Source of the DNA: an uncultured Mogibacterium sp.
GTDB taxonomy: Bacteria > Bacillota_A > Clostridia > Peptostreptococcales > Anaerovoracaceae
Assembly: GCF_938039775.1 (NCBI RefSeq)
Contig: NZ_CALHTQ010000189.1
Span: forward strand, 1-19,779
Length of the DNA stretch: 19,779 bases
Direction of reading: 5' to 3'
Shown piece by piece: positions 1 through 8,706 of the stretch. The notes under the pieces are model-generated. The model had not been told where the DNA came from and searched no databases. It saw only the letters and a program-made list of their open reading frames with translations. Positions within the stretch are counted from its first letter, which is position 1. Each line of letters begins with the position of its first letter. Position numbers and translations under genes: made by a program.

Positions 1-20
1 ATTCGAATGAGGAGAGAGAA

Positions 21-1289
21 ATGTCGTTAGAGAGAGTTGATGAACTGATGCTACAGGACAAGGAGTACATGAGCCGAGCTATTGAACTTGCCAAGAAGGG
101 TGAGGGCTGGGTTAATCCTAACCCAAAGGTCGGAGCAGTAATTGTCAAAGACGGACAGGTTATAGGCGAAGGATACCATGCAAAATGCGGTCAGATGCAT
201 GCAGAGAGATGTGCGATAGCATCTCTTCGTGACTCGGCAGAGGGCGCCACAATGTACGTAACTATGGAACCTTGCTGTCACTATGGTAAGACACCACCGT
301 GTACAGAGGCTATTATTGAAAATGAGATATCCAGAGTTGTGATTGGTTCCAGAGATCCTAATCCGAAGGTAGCAGGCAAGGGTGCACAGACTCTAAGAGA
401 GGCGGGAATTGAGGTTGTAGAAGATTTTATGGCAGAGGAGTGCGATGCTCTAAACCCTATATTCTTCCACTATATAACCACAAGATTTCCTTACGTAAGG
501 CTAAAGTATGCAATGACAGCTGATGGCAAGATTGCTACGAAGACAGGTGCATCTAGATGGGTTACCGGTCCAGAAGCGATTCACAAGGTACACGAGATGC
601 GTCATGAGTGCATGAGCGTTATGGTGGGTGTTGATACGGTTATAGCTGATGACCCGATGCTGAACTGCAGAATTGAAAATGGTAGAAATCCAATAAGAAT
701 CGTATGCGACAGCAAGTTGAGGATTCCGAGTGAGTGCCAGTTAGTGAGAACAGCCGATGAATACGATAGCGAAACAGTTGTCGTTTGTGCGGTTTCTGGC
801 ATGCCAATGGGTGAAGTGAGATTTAGTGATAAGGCACCATTATATATTGACGACTATAATACAAATCCACTTGCTAAGGCTCTAGGCAAGAAGTTCGGTG
901 GTGGTGATTTCACCAAGAAGGCGATTAAACTAAACGAAAGAGGCATTAGAATATTTAACTTCCCTGGTCATGACGGCAAGGTAGATCTTGCTCTACTGAT
1001 GGAATACTTAGGAAAGCTAGATATTGACAGCGTGCTCCTCGAAGGAGGAGGGAATCTTAACGAAAGTGCACTGAGAGCTGGCATTATCAACGAGATAAGA
1101 ATATTTATCGCACCTAAAGTGTTCGGAGGTAAGGCGAAGAGTCCTATTGAGGGAATCGGAGTAGACCATCCGAATATGGCATATAAATTCTCATTTGACG
1201 ATGTTGAGAGAATCGGTTCAGACCTAATGATTACATGCAAGAGAATCGATAATCTCGGGACATATATTCCAGAAGATGGAGAAGACTAA
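21..1289 (+). CDS. ribD: Bifunctional riboflavin biosynthesis deaminase/reductase RibD
   Basis: Cytosolic enzyme that deaminates the pyrimidinone formed from GTP and then reduces its ribosyl side chain with NADPH (two early riboflavin steps). The N-terminal deaminase domain shows the zinc site: H60-A-E62, then C85 and C94 within PCCHYGKTPPC. The reductase domain starts near residue 158 (LKYAMTADGKIA) and carries the EGGG turn at 341-344. At 422 residues it is longer than the usual roughly 360-370; the excess is a loop-like stretch around residues 258-300 inside the reductase domain. The start at 21 is supported by GAGGAG at 9-14, six bases upstream; internal ATGs at 48 and 69 have poorer spacing. 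First gene of the rib operon; its stop overlaps the next start as TAATG. An FMN riboswitch would lie outside the window. Confidence 0.97.
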   Translation: MSLERVDELMLQDKEYMSRAIELAKKGEGWVNPNPKVGAVIVKDGQVIGEGYHAKCGQMHAERCAIASLRDSAEGATMYVTMEPCCHYGKTPPCTEAIIENEISRVVIGSRDPNPKVAGKGAQTLREAGIEVVEDFMAEECDALNPIFFHYITTRFPYVRLKYAMTADGKIATKTGASRWVTGPEAIHKVHEMRHECMSVMVGVDTVIADDPMLNCRIENGRNPIRIVCDSKLRIPSECQLVRTADEYDSETVVVCAVSGMPMGEVRFSDKAPLYIDDYNTNPLAKALGKKFGGGDFTKKAIKLNERGIRIFNFPGHDGKVDLALLMEYLGKLDIDSVLLEGGGNLNESALRAGIINEIRIFIAPKVFGGKAKSPIEGIGVDHPNMAYKFSFDDVERIGSDLMITCKRIDNLGTYIPEDGED

Positions 1290-1963
1290 TGTTTACAGGA
1301 ATCATTGAAGAGACAGGAAAGCTGAGATCCCTTGATATATCTGGGGCGACTGGACGCATAGAGCTCGAGGCTTCAAAGGTGCTTGAAGGCACAAATATTG
1401 GAGATAGCATCGCTGTAAATGGCGTATGTCTGACTGTTGTTGAGCTACACGCTGATGGGTTTACTGCAGATGTCATGCCAGAGACTATATCCAGAACGGG
1501 ATTTTCACAGCTCCGAGTGGGTGATAAGGTTAATATGGAGCGTGCGATGGCTGCAAATGGCAGGTTTGGTGGGCACATAGTGTCCGGTCACATCGACGGA
1601 GTTGGAACTGTTGAATCGCTTGAAAATGATGGAATTGCTGTATGGGTAAGCATCAAGGCACCAACGGAAATCCTTAACCTAATAGTCGAGAAGGGTTCTA
1701 TCGCAATTGATGGAATTAGCCTAACTGTTGCCTATGTGGACAGTGAGCGGTTCAAGGTTTCGATCATACCTCATACGGGTGAGGAAACCACTCTGTTGAA
1801 GAGGCATGCAGGAGATAAGGTTAACCTTGAAAATGACGTAGTTGGGAAATATGTAGAGAAACTACTGGGGCTTGGTAAGCCTACTTTGTACGATGGCACC
1901 GGACAGGGTAGCGAAGCAGGAAGCGGGCTTACACTTGAATTTCTGGCGGAAAATGGGTTCTGA
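1289..1963 (+). CDS. ribE: Riboflavin synthase, alpha subunit
   Basis: Catalyses dismutation of two 6,7-dimethyl-8-ribityllumazine molecules into riboflavin and a pyrimidinedione. The protein begins with the diagnostic MFTGIIEE and has two lumazine-binding repeats. The first carries NGVCLTV (44-50) and the second DGISLTV (141-147), and [14 protein letters not shown] sits at the junction (91-104). At 224 residues it is slightly longer than typical because of a Gly-rich C-terminal tail. The ATG overlaps the ribD stop by one base, which implies translational coupling, and GGAG lies just upstream inside ribD. The following gene starts 11 bases after the stop. Some annotations name this gene ribC. 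Confidence 0.97.
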   Translation: MFTGIIEETGKLRSLDISGATGRIELEASKVLEGTNIGDSIAVNGVCLTVVELHADGFTADVMPETISRTGFSQLRVGDKVNMERAMAANGRFGGHIVSGHIDGVGTVESLENDGIAVWVSIKAPTEILNLIVEKGSIAIDGISLTVAYVDSERFKVSIIPHTGEETTLLKRHAGDKVNLENDVVGKYVEKLLGLGKPTLYDGTGQGSEAGSGLTLEFLAENGF

Positions 1964-1974
1964 AAGGAGATACG

Positions 1975-3201
1975 ATGAGTAGTAGAAAGCGCGAGTATGA
2001 TTCAATAGAAAGAGCGATTGAAGATCTGAGAGCGGGGAAGATAATCCTCTGCACTGATGATCCAGATAGAGAAAATGAAGGTGATATGATTTGTGCTGCG
2101 GAGTTTGCAACACAGGAGAATATCAATATGATGGCAAGTATTGCCAAAGGTCTTATCTGTACACCGATGAGCATCGAGCTTGCAAGGAAGCTGAACTTCC
2201 CTGCGATGGTATCGGAGAACACTGATAATCATGAAACTGCATTTACAGTTTCTATCGACCACATAGATACCACGACCGGTATTTCGGCTCAGGAGCGAGG
2301 ATTCACGATGAGAAAATGCGTTGATCCAGATTCGAAGCCAGAGGATTTCCGAAGACCTGGTCATGTATTCCCTCTAGTTGCGAAGAGAGGCGGAGTGCTG
2401 GTTAGAAACGGACACACAGAAGCGACAGTGGATCTGCTGAGACTTGCAGGTCTCAAAGAGTGCGGTGTATGCTGTGAAATCATGGATGACGACGGCACGA
2501 TGATGAGAACTCCGAAGCTATGGGAGATTGCAGAGAAATACGACCTGGCATTTGTAACAATTAAGCAGCTACAGGATTACCTTCGCATCAACGAGTGCCA
2601 CGTTATCCGCGAGGCAGTAGCTAAGATGCCAACTATGTATGGCGAGTTTAAGATGTATGGGTATGTCAACGATATCACTGGCGAGCATCACGTAGCTCTA
2701 GTTAAGGGAGATATCGGCGATGGCAAGGATGTGCTCTGCCGAGTTCATTCAGAGTGTCTCACAGGAGATACTTTCGGATCGCTTAGATGCGACTGCGGAC
2801 TACAGCTTGAGAAGTCGCTTGAGATGATAGAGAAGGAAGGTCGCGGAATTCTGCTTTACATGAGACAGGAGGGCCGTGGAATCGGACTTATCAACAAGAT
2901 TAAGGCGTACGCTCTACAGGAAGAGGGTTACGATACAGTAGAAGCCAATGTAAAGCTTGGATTTGCACCGGACCTCAGAGAGTACTGGGTTGGAGCTCAG
3001 ATTCTGAGAGATCTCGGATGCAAGTCGCTAAGACTTATGACAAACAATCCTGAAAAGGTATATGGACTCAGTGATTTTGCTCTAGACATAACGGAGAGAG
3101 TTCCGATTGAGATTAAGCCGCAGAAATTCGACTATATGTATCTCAAGACTAAGAAGAGCAAGATGGGACACATTTTCAACGAAATTGATTTAGATAAGTA
3201 G
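1975..3201 (+). CDS. ribBA: Bifunctional 3,4-dihydroxy-2-butanone-4-phosphate synthase / GTP cyclohydrolase II
   Basis: Supplies both riboflavin precursors: the four-carbon unit from ribulose 5-phosphate and the pyrimidinone from GTP. The N-terminal DHBP synthase domain (about 1-205) has [10 protein letters not shown] at 28-37, the SIDH...TTGIS segment (93-103) and HTEA at 147-150. The C-terminal GTP cyclohydrolase II domain has the zinc cysteines C261, C272 and C274 in the C-x10-C-x-C pattern, and RQEGRGIGL at 297-305. All catalytic signatures of both halves are intact, and the length (408) is normal. An AAAGGAG ribosome binding site lies just upstream, between ribE and this gene. Third gene of the operon. 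Confidence 0.97.
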   Translation: MSSRKREYDSIERAIEDLRAGKIILCTDDPDRENEGDMICAAEFATQENINMMASIAKGLICTPMSIELARKLNFPAMVSENTDNHETAFTVSIDHIDTTTGISAQERGFTMRKCVDPDSKPEDFRRPGHVFPLVAKRGGVLVRNGHTEATVDLLRLAGLKECGVCCEIMDDDGTMMRTPKLWEIAEKYDLAFVTIKQLQDYLRINECHVIREAVAKMPTMYGEFKMYGYVNDITGEHHVALVKGDIGDGKDVLCRVHSECLTGDTFGSLRCDCGLQLEKSLEMIEKEGRGILLYMRQEGRGIGLINKIKAYALQEEGYDTVEANVKLGFAPDLREYWVGAQILRDLGCKSLRLMTNNPEKVYGLSDFALDITERVPIEIKPQKFDYMYLKTKKSKMGHIFNEIDLDK

Positions 3202-3213
3202 AAAGGAAAAGTC

Positions 3214-3687
3214 ATGAACAACATCAATCTATTAGAGGGTAAAGTCGTTGCTAAAGAAGGAATGAAGGTAGGTATCGTTGCCGCTCGTTTCAACGAAATC
3301 GTTGTAAGCAAGTTGCTCGGTGGTGCAATCGATGGACTTGTACGTCACAATGTTAAGGAAGAAAATATCACAGCTGCTTGGGTTCCTGGCGCATTTGAGC
3401 TACCGACAGTTGCGAAGAAGATGGCTGAATCTGGAAAGTACGATGCTGTAATCGTACTTGGAGCTGTAATCAGAGGACAGACATCTCACTACGAGCTAGT
3501 GTGCAATGAGGCTGCAAAGGGTGTGGCTCAGATTTCTATGCAGACAGGCGTACCAACTATGTTTGGAGTAATCACCACTGAGAATATTGAGCAGGCAATT
3601 GCTCGCGCAGGAAGCAAGGTTGGGAATAAGGGATATGATTGTGCTTTATCCGCAATCGAGATGGTAAATCTCGTAGATCAGCTATAA
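3214..3687 (+). CDS. ribH: 6,7-dimethyl-8-ribityllumazine synthase
   Basis: Condenses the RibA/RibD product (after dephosphorylation) with dihydroxybutanone phosphate to give lumazine, the RibE substrate. It normally assembles into pentamers or icosahedral shells. Visible signatures are ARFNE (24-28), GAFELP (59-64), and [12 protein letters not shown], where H92 is the presumed general acid, plus the phosphate-contacting GNKG (137-140). At 157 residues it is full length. The ribosome binding site is GAAAGGA, 12 bases after the ribBA stop. Last gene of the operon, followed by a strong terminator. Confidence 0.97.
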   Translation: MNNINLLEGKVVAKEGMKVGIVAARFNEIVVSKLLGGAIDGLVRHNVKEENITAAWVPGAFELPTVAKKMAESGKYDAVIVLGAVIRGQTSHYELVCNEAAKGVAQISMQTGVPTMFGVITTENIEQAIARAGSKVGNKGYDCALSAIEMVNLVDQL

Positions 3688-3741
3688 GCTAAGCAGACTG
3701 ACCGTGTGCATATGCGAGGTTGCTGAAGTATTTCAACTGAA

Positions 3742-3785
3742 TGAAAACAAGGCAGACTGGTTCAGTCTGCCTTGTTTTCAAAATA
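3742..3785 (+). terminator. Intrinsic terminator of the rib operon
   Basis: A perfect 18-bp stem (3742-3759 with 3763-3780) closes a three-base loop. The base of the stem is A-rich on the left and T-rich on the right, so the U-tract is part of the stem and the structure could also work on the other strand. It lies 54 bases after ribH and separates the operon from the HAD gene. Confidence 0.9.
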
Positions 3786-3828
3786 TTAATATGAATTGGG
3801 CATATACATGGATAAGAGCAGAGGAATT

Positions 3829-4524
3829 ATGGATAACAACAGGGAAAAATTAGATACGAGCAAGGTTATGCTCGTGTTTGACTACGATGGCACGATTCAG
3901 GAAACCATGAAAATCTATGCACCAGCTATACTAGATATTGCTAAGAGGCTCCGAACTATATATGGCGTGCAAGTTGAAAATCCTAGCTATGCGCGCATGG
4001 AGAGTTGGCTAGGGCTTCGCAATGATGAGATGTGGGCTGACTTCGCCCCAGCTCTCTCTCTGGACGCCAGGGCGGCCGCGTCGGCGCGCGTCGGCGCCTA
4101 TATGCGCACTCTGGTTCGCGAAGGGGCTGATCCCTGGTATGATGGAGCCCGAGAAACGCTAGACGAACTCAAAGAGCAAGGATACAGAATGATGATTCTG
4201 AGTAACTCGGATCACGAATATGCAGAATTTAATAGAAAGAGATTTGATACAGATAAATGGTTTGAGAAATACATAGATTGTGGCTCCTGGGATTGGCAGT
4301 CCAAGGAGGATGTGTTAAGCTCTATAATAAGGGATGAACCAGAGCTAACGTATGTGATGATTGGCGACAGGTTCAACGACCAAGAGGCGGCAGTCAAGAA
4401 TGATATATTATTTATCGCATGTGACTATGGTTACGCTAAGTCTGGCGAGCTCGATGAGGCAGATGCTAGAGCCAACTCGTTTGTAGAGCTGTCGGATATT
4501 ATTGCTAGATTAACAGATTATTAG
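3829..4524 (+). CDS. HAD-superfamily hydrolase (phosphoglycolate phosphatase-like)
   Basis: Probable small-molecule phosphatase using an aspartyl-phosphate intermediate. The HAD motifs are in order: motif I FDYDGT with nucleophile D18 and acid D20; motif II ILSNS around S125; the lysine of motif III near K159; and motif IV GDRFND with D180 and D184. A helical cap lies between motifs I and II. The start at 3829 (231 residues) is chosen because AGAGG sits directly upstream; the same frame is open to ATG 3808 and TTG 3796. The substrate cannot be read from sequence. Bases about 4045-4110, encoding part of the cap (residues 73-94), are much more GC-rich than the surroundings. thrH follows after nine bases and is probably co-transcribed. 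Confidence 0.85.
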   Translation: MDNNREKLDTSKVMLVFDYDGTIQETMKIYAPAILDIAKRLRTIYGVQVENPSYARMESWLGLRNDEMWADFAPALSLDARAAASARVGAYMRTLVREGADPWYDGARETLDELKEQGYRMMILSNSDHEYAEFNRKRFDTDKWFEKYIDCGSWDWQSKEDVLSSIIRDEPELTYVMIGDRFNDQEAAVKNDILFIACDYGYAKSGELDEADARANSFVELSDIIARLTDY

Positions 4525-4533
4525 GGGGTTAAG

Positions 4534-5133
4534 ATGAACATTGTATGCTTAGATATGGAAGGCGTATTAGTACCTGAGATTTGGATTGCTTTTGCAGAAG
4601 AGACAGGAATCGAAGAACTCAAGAGGACGACAAGAGAAGAGCCAGACTACGACAAACTCATGAATTATAGACTCGATATCTTGAGAGAGCACGGACTCGG
4701 ACTTAAGGAAATTCAGGATGTAATAGCTAGAATCGATCCACTGCCAGGAGCAAAGGGATTTCTGGATGAACTTCGAGCTACAACTCAGGCTATAATTCTT
4801 AGTGATACATTCTCTCAGTTTGCTCAACCACTTATGGCTAAGCTAGGATGGCCGGCTCTGTTCTGCAATGAACTAATTGTAGGTGAAGATGGCATGATTG
4901 ATGGTTTCAAGATGCGCTGCGAGAAATCAAAGCTCACAACCGTAAGAGCCCTACAGTCATGCGGCTTTGAGACAATTGCAGCAGGAGACAGCTTTAACGA
5001 CCTAGCTATGATTGAGGCTAGCAAGGCTGGATTTCTATTCAGAAGCACGGAGTCAATCAAATCTGATTATCCACAGTTCCCAGCTTTTGATGAGTTCGAT
5101 GACCTACTAGATGCGATTAAGAAGGCATTATAA
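4534..5133 (+). CDS. thrH: ThrH-type phosphoserine phosphatase / homoserine phosphotransferase
   Basis: HAD enzyme that in Pseudomonas removes phosphate from phosphoserine and can pass it to homoserine, linking serine and threonine synthesis. The N-terminus matches the ThrH pattern closely: CLDMEGVLVPEIW (5-17), where motif I is D-x-E rather than D-x-D (D7, E9). Also seen are the cap pattern around residues 30-60, motif II ILSDT (S90), lysines near 131-133, motif IV AGDSFND (D152, D156), and the conserved YPQFPA near the C-terminus. Length 199, normal for the family. The ribosome binding site AGGGGG follows the upstream HAD gene stop directly. Whether the transferase activity is used here is unknown. 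Confidence 0.9.
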   Translation: MNIVCLDMEGVLVPEIWIAFAEETGIEELKRTTREEPDYDKLMNYRLDILREHGLGLKEIQDVIARIDPLPGAKGFLDELRATTQAIILSDTFSQFAQPLMAKLGWPALFCNELIVGEDGMIDGFKMRCEKSKLTTVRALQSCGFETIAAGDSFNDLAMIEASKAGFLFRSTESIKSDYPQFPAFDEFDDLLDAIKKAL

Positions 5134-5220
5134 TAATTAATGGCTAAGTGAATATATTATTTTCTAATATGGGTATAATCTAAAACTTAGAGCCTAAAAT
5201 TTTGATTACTTAATAAACAC

Positions 5221-5255
5221 TAAAAATGAGAGCTAATCCAGAGCTCTCATTTTTA
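5221..5255. terminator. Bidirectional terminator between thrH and brnQ
   Basis: A 14-bp stem (5221-5234 with 5242-5255) with a seven-base loop is flanked by A5 on the left and T5 on the right. Either strand therefore gives a hairpin ending in a U-tract. It sits between convergent genes and can serve both. The rest of 5134-5220 is AT-rich and shows nothing else. Confidence 0.85.
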
Positions 5256-5287
5256 ATGTTTCACTATATATCACAATATCCAGCTAA

Positions 5288-6604
5288 TTACGCTTCTAAT
5301 AATCTCAACTTGTTTCTCTTAGTGTTGGATATGATATATCCGATTAACGCACCAACTATAGCAGGTACAACCCAGCCAAGCTCTAGCTTAGTGAATGGTA
5401 AGAGCTTGATGAAAGCGAATGGAAGACCAAAGCCGTGTAAAACTGAAAGTAAGCTTGTGAAGAACACAGTGTAAGCAGCCATACCGCCAACATACTTACT
5501 TGTAATCCACCTATCAAGCAGTGCAAATATTACTAGAACGATAAGCGGTGGATAAAATGCGCTTAGTATCGGTGCTGCAAGTGCAATAATCTTATCTAGT
5601 CCGAGGTTGCTCATGAAGAAACTAAATCCGATAGTAACGAGCACTACTGTACGGTAGCTAACTTTTCCGTTTGATAAACCAGAGAAGTAGTCACCGATTA
5701 CTGAAGAGAGTCCAATCGATGTTGTTAAACATGCGAGTAGAATTATAATCGCTAGAGCAATAACTCCCCATCCACCAAGTAGCTTGTTAGTAATAGCAAT
5801 TAGTAGTGGTGCCTGTGCAAGGCCGTCAAAATGACTATCGCTTGCAGTCGATGCTCCGAGGAATGATAGTCCTCCGTATACTAGTCCTAGCAGCGTTGCT
5901 GAAATAATATCTGCACCAGCCACTAGCTTCTTTACCTCGTTTCTTTCAGTAAAGCCATGTTTCTTTGCAGCAACTATGAGAATGATAGTTATAGTTACTC
6001 CACCGATACCGTCGAGTGTTTGATAACCATTAGTAATTCCTGTTTGGAATGGAATCAGGTCCTTTGTAGCAATAGGTGCACCAATTGGATTTACAATTCC
6101 AAGTATAATCAGGATAACCATTACTAATAGTAGTACTGGTGTAAGAAACTTTCCTATAACATCGACAACACCAGAAGGATTTAGTGCAAGTACAGCAGTT
6201 ACTATAAAGAATAAAAGACTGAATGCCCATAGCGGAACGCCTGGAAGAAGTCCTTTGATACCCATTTCATAAGAAGTAGCAGATGTTCTTGGAATACAGA
6301 TGATTGGACCTAGCAGTAATAGAATAATAGATACAAATACCTTACCAGGTATAGCACCGAGCTTACTCGTTACACCGTCCACAGTTCCTTCTCTGTTAGC
6401 AACAACAGAATAAATAGCTAAGGCAGCCAATCCTACATCCATGATAAAAAATCCAGCAAATCCTATTAGCCAATTGCTCCCTGTTTCACGGCCAAGGAAT
6501 GGCGGAAATATAAGGTTACCCGCTCCGAACTGAGTTGCGAAAAGAGCGAGTCCCATAGTTATGATAATCGGCCCCTTTGCCTTTGGTTTTGAATTATCTT
6601 TCAT
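5288..6604 (-). CDS. brnQ: Branched-chain amino acid:cation symporter
   Basis: Inner-membrane secondary transporter of the LIVCS family importing leucine, isoleucine and valine with Na+ or H+. The N-terminus has the family hallmark of a hydrophobic helix followed by QFGAGNLIFPP (near 25-35). About twelve hydrophobic segments can be counted along 438 residues, the usual size. The C-terminus ends in a basic cytoplasmic tail (NTKRNKLRLLEA). Its ATG is preceded on the minus strand by a near-perfect AGGAGGGG. It is divergent from a LysR-type regulator across 216 bases, a common arrangement in which the regulator controls its neighbour; that link is inference. Confidence 0.94.
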   Translation of the reverse strand: MKDNSKPKAKGPIIITMGLALFATQFGAGNLIFPPFLGRETGSNWLIGFAGFFIMDVGLAALAIYSVVANREGTVDGVTSKLGAIPGKVFVSIILLLLGPIICIPRTSATSYEMGIKGLLPGVPLWAFSLLFFIVTAVLALNPSGVVDVIGKFLTPVLLLVMVILIILGIVNPIGAPIATKDLIPFQTGITNGYQTLDGIGGVTITIILIVAAKKHGFTERNEVKKLVAGADIISATLLGLVYGGLSFLGASTASDSHFDGLAQAPLLIAITNKLLGGWGVIALAIIILLACLTTSIGLSSVIGDYFSGLSNGKVSYRTVVLVTIGFSFFMSNLGLDKIIALAAPILSAFYPPLIVLVIFALLDRWITSKYVGGMAAYTVFFTSLLSVLHGFGLPFAFIKLLPFTKLELGWVVPAIVGALIGYIISNTKRNKLRLLEA

Positions 6605-6664
6605 AGTCCCCTCCTAATAATCAAAACGACCATAAAATGTTCATTTGTAACTGAAAATCTAGGC

Positions 6665-6678
6665 TTAATATATATTAA
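6665..6678. promoter_or_regulatory. Palindromic AT-rich site in the brnQ / lysR intergenic region
   Basis: A perfect 14-bp palindrome (TTAATATATATTAA) lies 60 bases upstream of the brnQ start, in the middle of the divergent region. LysR-type regulators bind interrupted AT-rich dyads, and this position fits an operator or a brnQ -10 region. AT-only palindromes also arise easily by chance. Confidence 0.3.
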
Positions 6679-6758
6679 CTATTAAGAAATCAGTATTGAA
6701 ATATAATCATATATCTAGTACTTTTTGGAATAACAAGGTTTAATCTACCGAAATGGTG

Positions 6759-6767
6759 TGTTATAAT
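6759..6767 (+). promoter_or_regulatory. Extended -10 promoter for the LysR-type regulator
   Basis: TGT followed by TATAAT gives a textbook extended -10 element. A weak TTTAAT can be placed 17 bases upstream as a -35. Transcription would begin near 6774, giving a leader of about 47 bases. Confidence 0.6.
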
Positions 6768-6820
6768 CGTTGTAATTTCAAGCATATTATAAATTGTGAT
6801 TAATTTTAGGAAATAGACAA

Positions 6821-7702
6821 ATGGATTTAATTAAACTAAAATATTTTATTTCTGCTGCAGAAGTGTTGAATTTTTCTAAAGCGGCTGAGAATTGCAATAT
6901 TACACAGACTGCAATAGGTAAGTATATCAATAAACTTGAAAATGAAATTGGATGCACTTTATTTTACCGAACCAATAAAGGTGTCAGTTTGACGGAAGCT
7001 GGAGAAAAATTTTATGTTGGTGTGAAAGAGATAAGTGAGCAATATGAAAACCTATTAAAACAAATTGTATCGGGGGAAAATGAGTTTCTTAGAATTGGTA
7101 TTGCAGGCGATTATTTGCCAGTCAATTTTTTAAGTAAATACATCTCGATGAATCAAGATACCTCGTTAGAAGTAGAGTTTGAAGACAAAGATCAATTAAT
7201 CGGAATGCTGGATAGGGGAGTAATAGATGCGATGGTTATTCCTGATATTGTCTTGCGTAATGAAAACATAATGGGGATAGAGACGCTCGAAGTCGGAGTT
7301 GCGCATGATATATTATGCTGCTCTCAAGAAGTATTGAATAAATATGGAAGTGTGGGAAAAGTCGTTGAAAATTTGCCGCTGATTACTAAATCAGATGAAG
7401 ACGAATATCACGAATACTGCAGAGAAAATCTTAAGAGCATATATAATAGTACCTTTTCCGATGTAAGGGTAGTTGATACAATAGCAAACCAATCTACGTT
7501 AATCGCATTGGGGCAAGGATTTTCGATTGTTCCAAAGGAAGAGTTGACGGTTAGCAATGGTATATATGTTGAGAATTTAGGTGAGAGGTTTGCAGAGGCT
7601 TTACTCCTAGTCTACATGTCCAAAAACAAAAACCGATTGCTCCATAATTTGCTGAAATTTGTAAATGAAAGTAAGAACGGCAGCGAATCACTATTTGGAT
7701 AA
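6821..7702 (+). CDS. LysR-family transcriptional regulator
   Basis: DNA-binding regulator with the classic LysR layout. A winged helix-turn-helix occupies residues about 1-60 (LKYFISAAEVLNFSKAAE, then TQTAIGKYINKLENEIG and LFYRT). A linker helix runs through about residue 88, and a periplasmic-binding-protein-like effector domain spans about 88-285. Length 293 is typical. TAGGAA lies upstream of the ATG. It is divergent from brnQ, so a branched-chain amino acid or a related signal is a plausible effector, but the sequence does not show the ligand. The gene is noticeably more AT-rich than the neighbouring rib and ribosomal genes. Confidence 0.92.
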   Translation: MDLIKLKYFISAAEVLNFSKAAENCNITQTAIGKYINKLENEIGCTLFYRTNKGVSLTEAGEKFYVGVKEISEQYENLLKQIVSGENEFLRIGIAGDYLPVNFLSKYISMNQDTSLEVEFEDKDQLIGMLDRGVIDAMVIPDIVLRNENIMGIETLEVGVAHDILCCSQEVLNKYGSVGKVVENLPLITKSDEDEYHEYCRENLKSIYNSTFSDVRVVDTIANQSTLIALGQGFSIVPKEELTVSNGIYVENLGERFAEALLLVYMSKNKNRLLHNLLKFVNESKNGSESLFG

Positions 7703-7760
7703 CTTGGAGTTAGTCGAGTTTCAAAGGAAGTAGGGACTACTTTCATTATATCAGAAACAT

Positions 7761-7806
7761 AAGGCGGTATTGGTAGAGCACGATGCATAACCAAAGCCGC
7801 CTTTAC
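7761..7806 (+). terminator. Probable terminator of the LysR-type gene
   Basis: An outer stem AAGGCGG/CCGCCTT (7761-7767 with 7797-7803) and an inner stem TTGGT/ACCAA (7770-7774 with 7790-7794) are separated by a 2x2 internal loop, with a 15-base terminal loop. The trailing T-tract is short, so termination would be modest. Confidence 0.45.
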
Positions 7807-7813
7807 ACTTGCA

Positions 7814-7845
7814 TGAAAAAACTCCGAATCCAATCGGATTCGGAG
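7814..7845 (-). terminator. Intrinsic terminator of rplM-rpsI
   Basis: A perfect 10-bp GC-containing stem (7822-7831 with 7836-7845) with a four-base loop. On the minus strand it is followed directly by six T residues. It lies 20 bases beyond the rpsI stop. Confidence 0.9.
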
Positions 7846-7864
7846 CCTCATAAGCCTTATTAAA

Positions 7865-8260
7865 TTAACGCTTCGAGAACTGGCTAGCTCTTCTAGCTTT
7901 CTTGAGACCGTACTTCTTTCTTTCCTTCATACGAGGGTCTCTCGTTAGGAATCCAGCGGCCTTAAGTGCTGGTCTGTTAGCCTCAGCATCTACTTCGCAA
8001 AGTGCTCTTGAGATACCGTGTCTAAGTGCTCCAGCCTGTCCTGTTGTACCACCACCGTTAACTAGTGCGATTACATCGTACTTTCCAGATGTTCCAGTGA
8101 TTTCGAAAGGTCTCTTAACCTCGTTCTTAAGAACTTCAAGTCCGAAGTAGTCTTCAAGATCCTTCTTGTTTACAACGATTCTTCCTGTTCCAGGGAGTAA
8201 TCTGACTCTAGCAATTGAAGATTTTCTTCTTCCTGTTGCCTGATACATTTCTTTAGCCAT
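7865..8260 (-). CDS. rpsI: 30S ribosomal protein S9
   Basis: Small-subunit ribosomal protein whose basic C-terminal tail reaches the P-site tRNA. The family N-terminus ([19 protein letters not shown]) is present, as is the RALCEVD...[20 protein letters not shown] block. The conserved tail [12 protein letters not shown] is complete. Length 131, normal. AGGGAGGA precedes the ATG. It lies 17 bases downstream of rplM, the standard bacterial L13-S9 pair. Confidence 0.98.
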   Translation of the reverse strand: MAKEMYQATGRRKSSIARVRLLPGTGRIVVNKKDLEDYFGLEVLKNEVKRPFEITGTSGKYDVIALVNGGGTTGQAGALRHGISRALCEVDAEANRPALKAAGFLTRDPRMKERKKYGLKKARRASQFSKR

Positions 8261-8277
8261 CTTCTAATCCTCCCTTC

Positions 8278-8706
8278 CTAGAATGTCCACTCTTCAGGAT
8301 TCTGTGCAGCATGTGGATGCTCAGGTCCTGCGTATACCTTTAGCTTCTTGAACATCTGTCTGCCGAGCTTGCCATTAGGCATCATGCCCTTAACAGCGTG
8401 ACGGATGATCTCCTCTGGCTTCTTAGCACGAAGTTCTGCAAGAGTTGTCTCCTTGAGACCACCTGGATATCCACTGTGGCTCTTGTAAATCTTCTGCTTT
8501 TCCTTATTGCCTGTAACTGCAACCTTCTCAGCGTTTACAACAACTACGTAGTCTCCGCAGTCAACGTGAGGTGTGTAGATAGGCTTCTTCTTTCCTCTTA
8601 GGATCATTGCAATCTCAGCTGCAATCTTACCTAGAGTCTTGTCTTCTGCATCGATAACGTACCACTTATGGTCGATATCTGCAGGCTTAGCGATGTAAGA
8701 CTTCAT
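8278..8706 (-). CDS. rplM: 50S ribosomal protein L13
   Basis: Large-subunit assembly protein. The sequence has the family opening ([19 protein letters not shown]), the [17 protein letters not shown] segment, the [10 protein letters not shown] loop and the [13 protein letters not shown] block. Length 142 is standard. AGAAAGGAAG precedes the ATG. First gene of the rplM-rpsI operon, read from a strong promoter through a leader of about 139 bases rich in hairpins. Confidence 0.98.
   Translation of the reverse strand: MKSYIAKPADIDHKWYVIDAEDKTLGKIAAEIAMILRGKKKPIYTPHVDCGDYVVVVNAEKVAVTGNKEKQKIYKSHSGYPGGLKETTLAELRAKKPEEIIRHAVKGMMPNGKLGRQMFKKLKVYAGPEHPHAAQNPEEWTF

Noticed and set aside
1..20. FMN riboswitch upstream of ribD
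   Set aside because: Expected in this group, but only 20 bases precede ribD here and they contain just the ribosome binding site.
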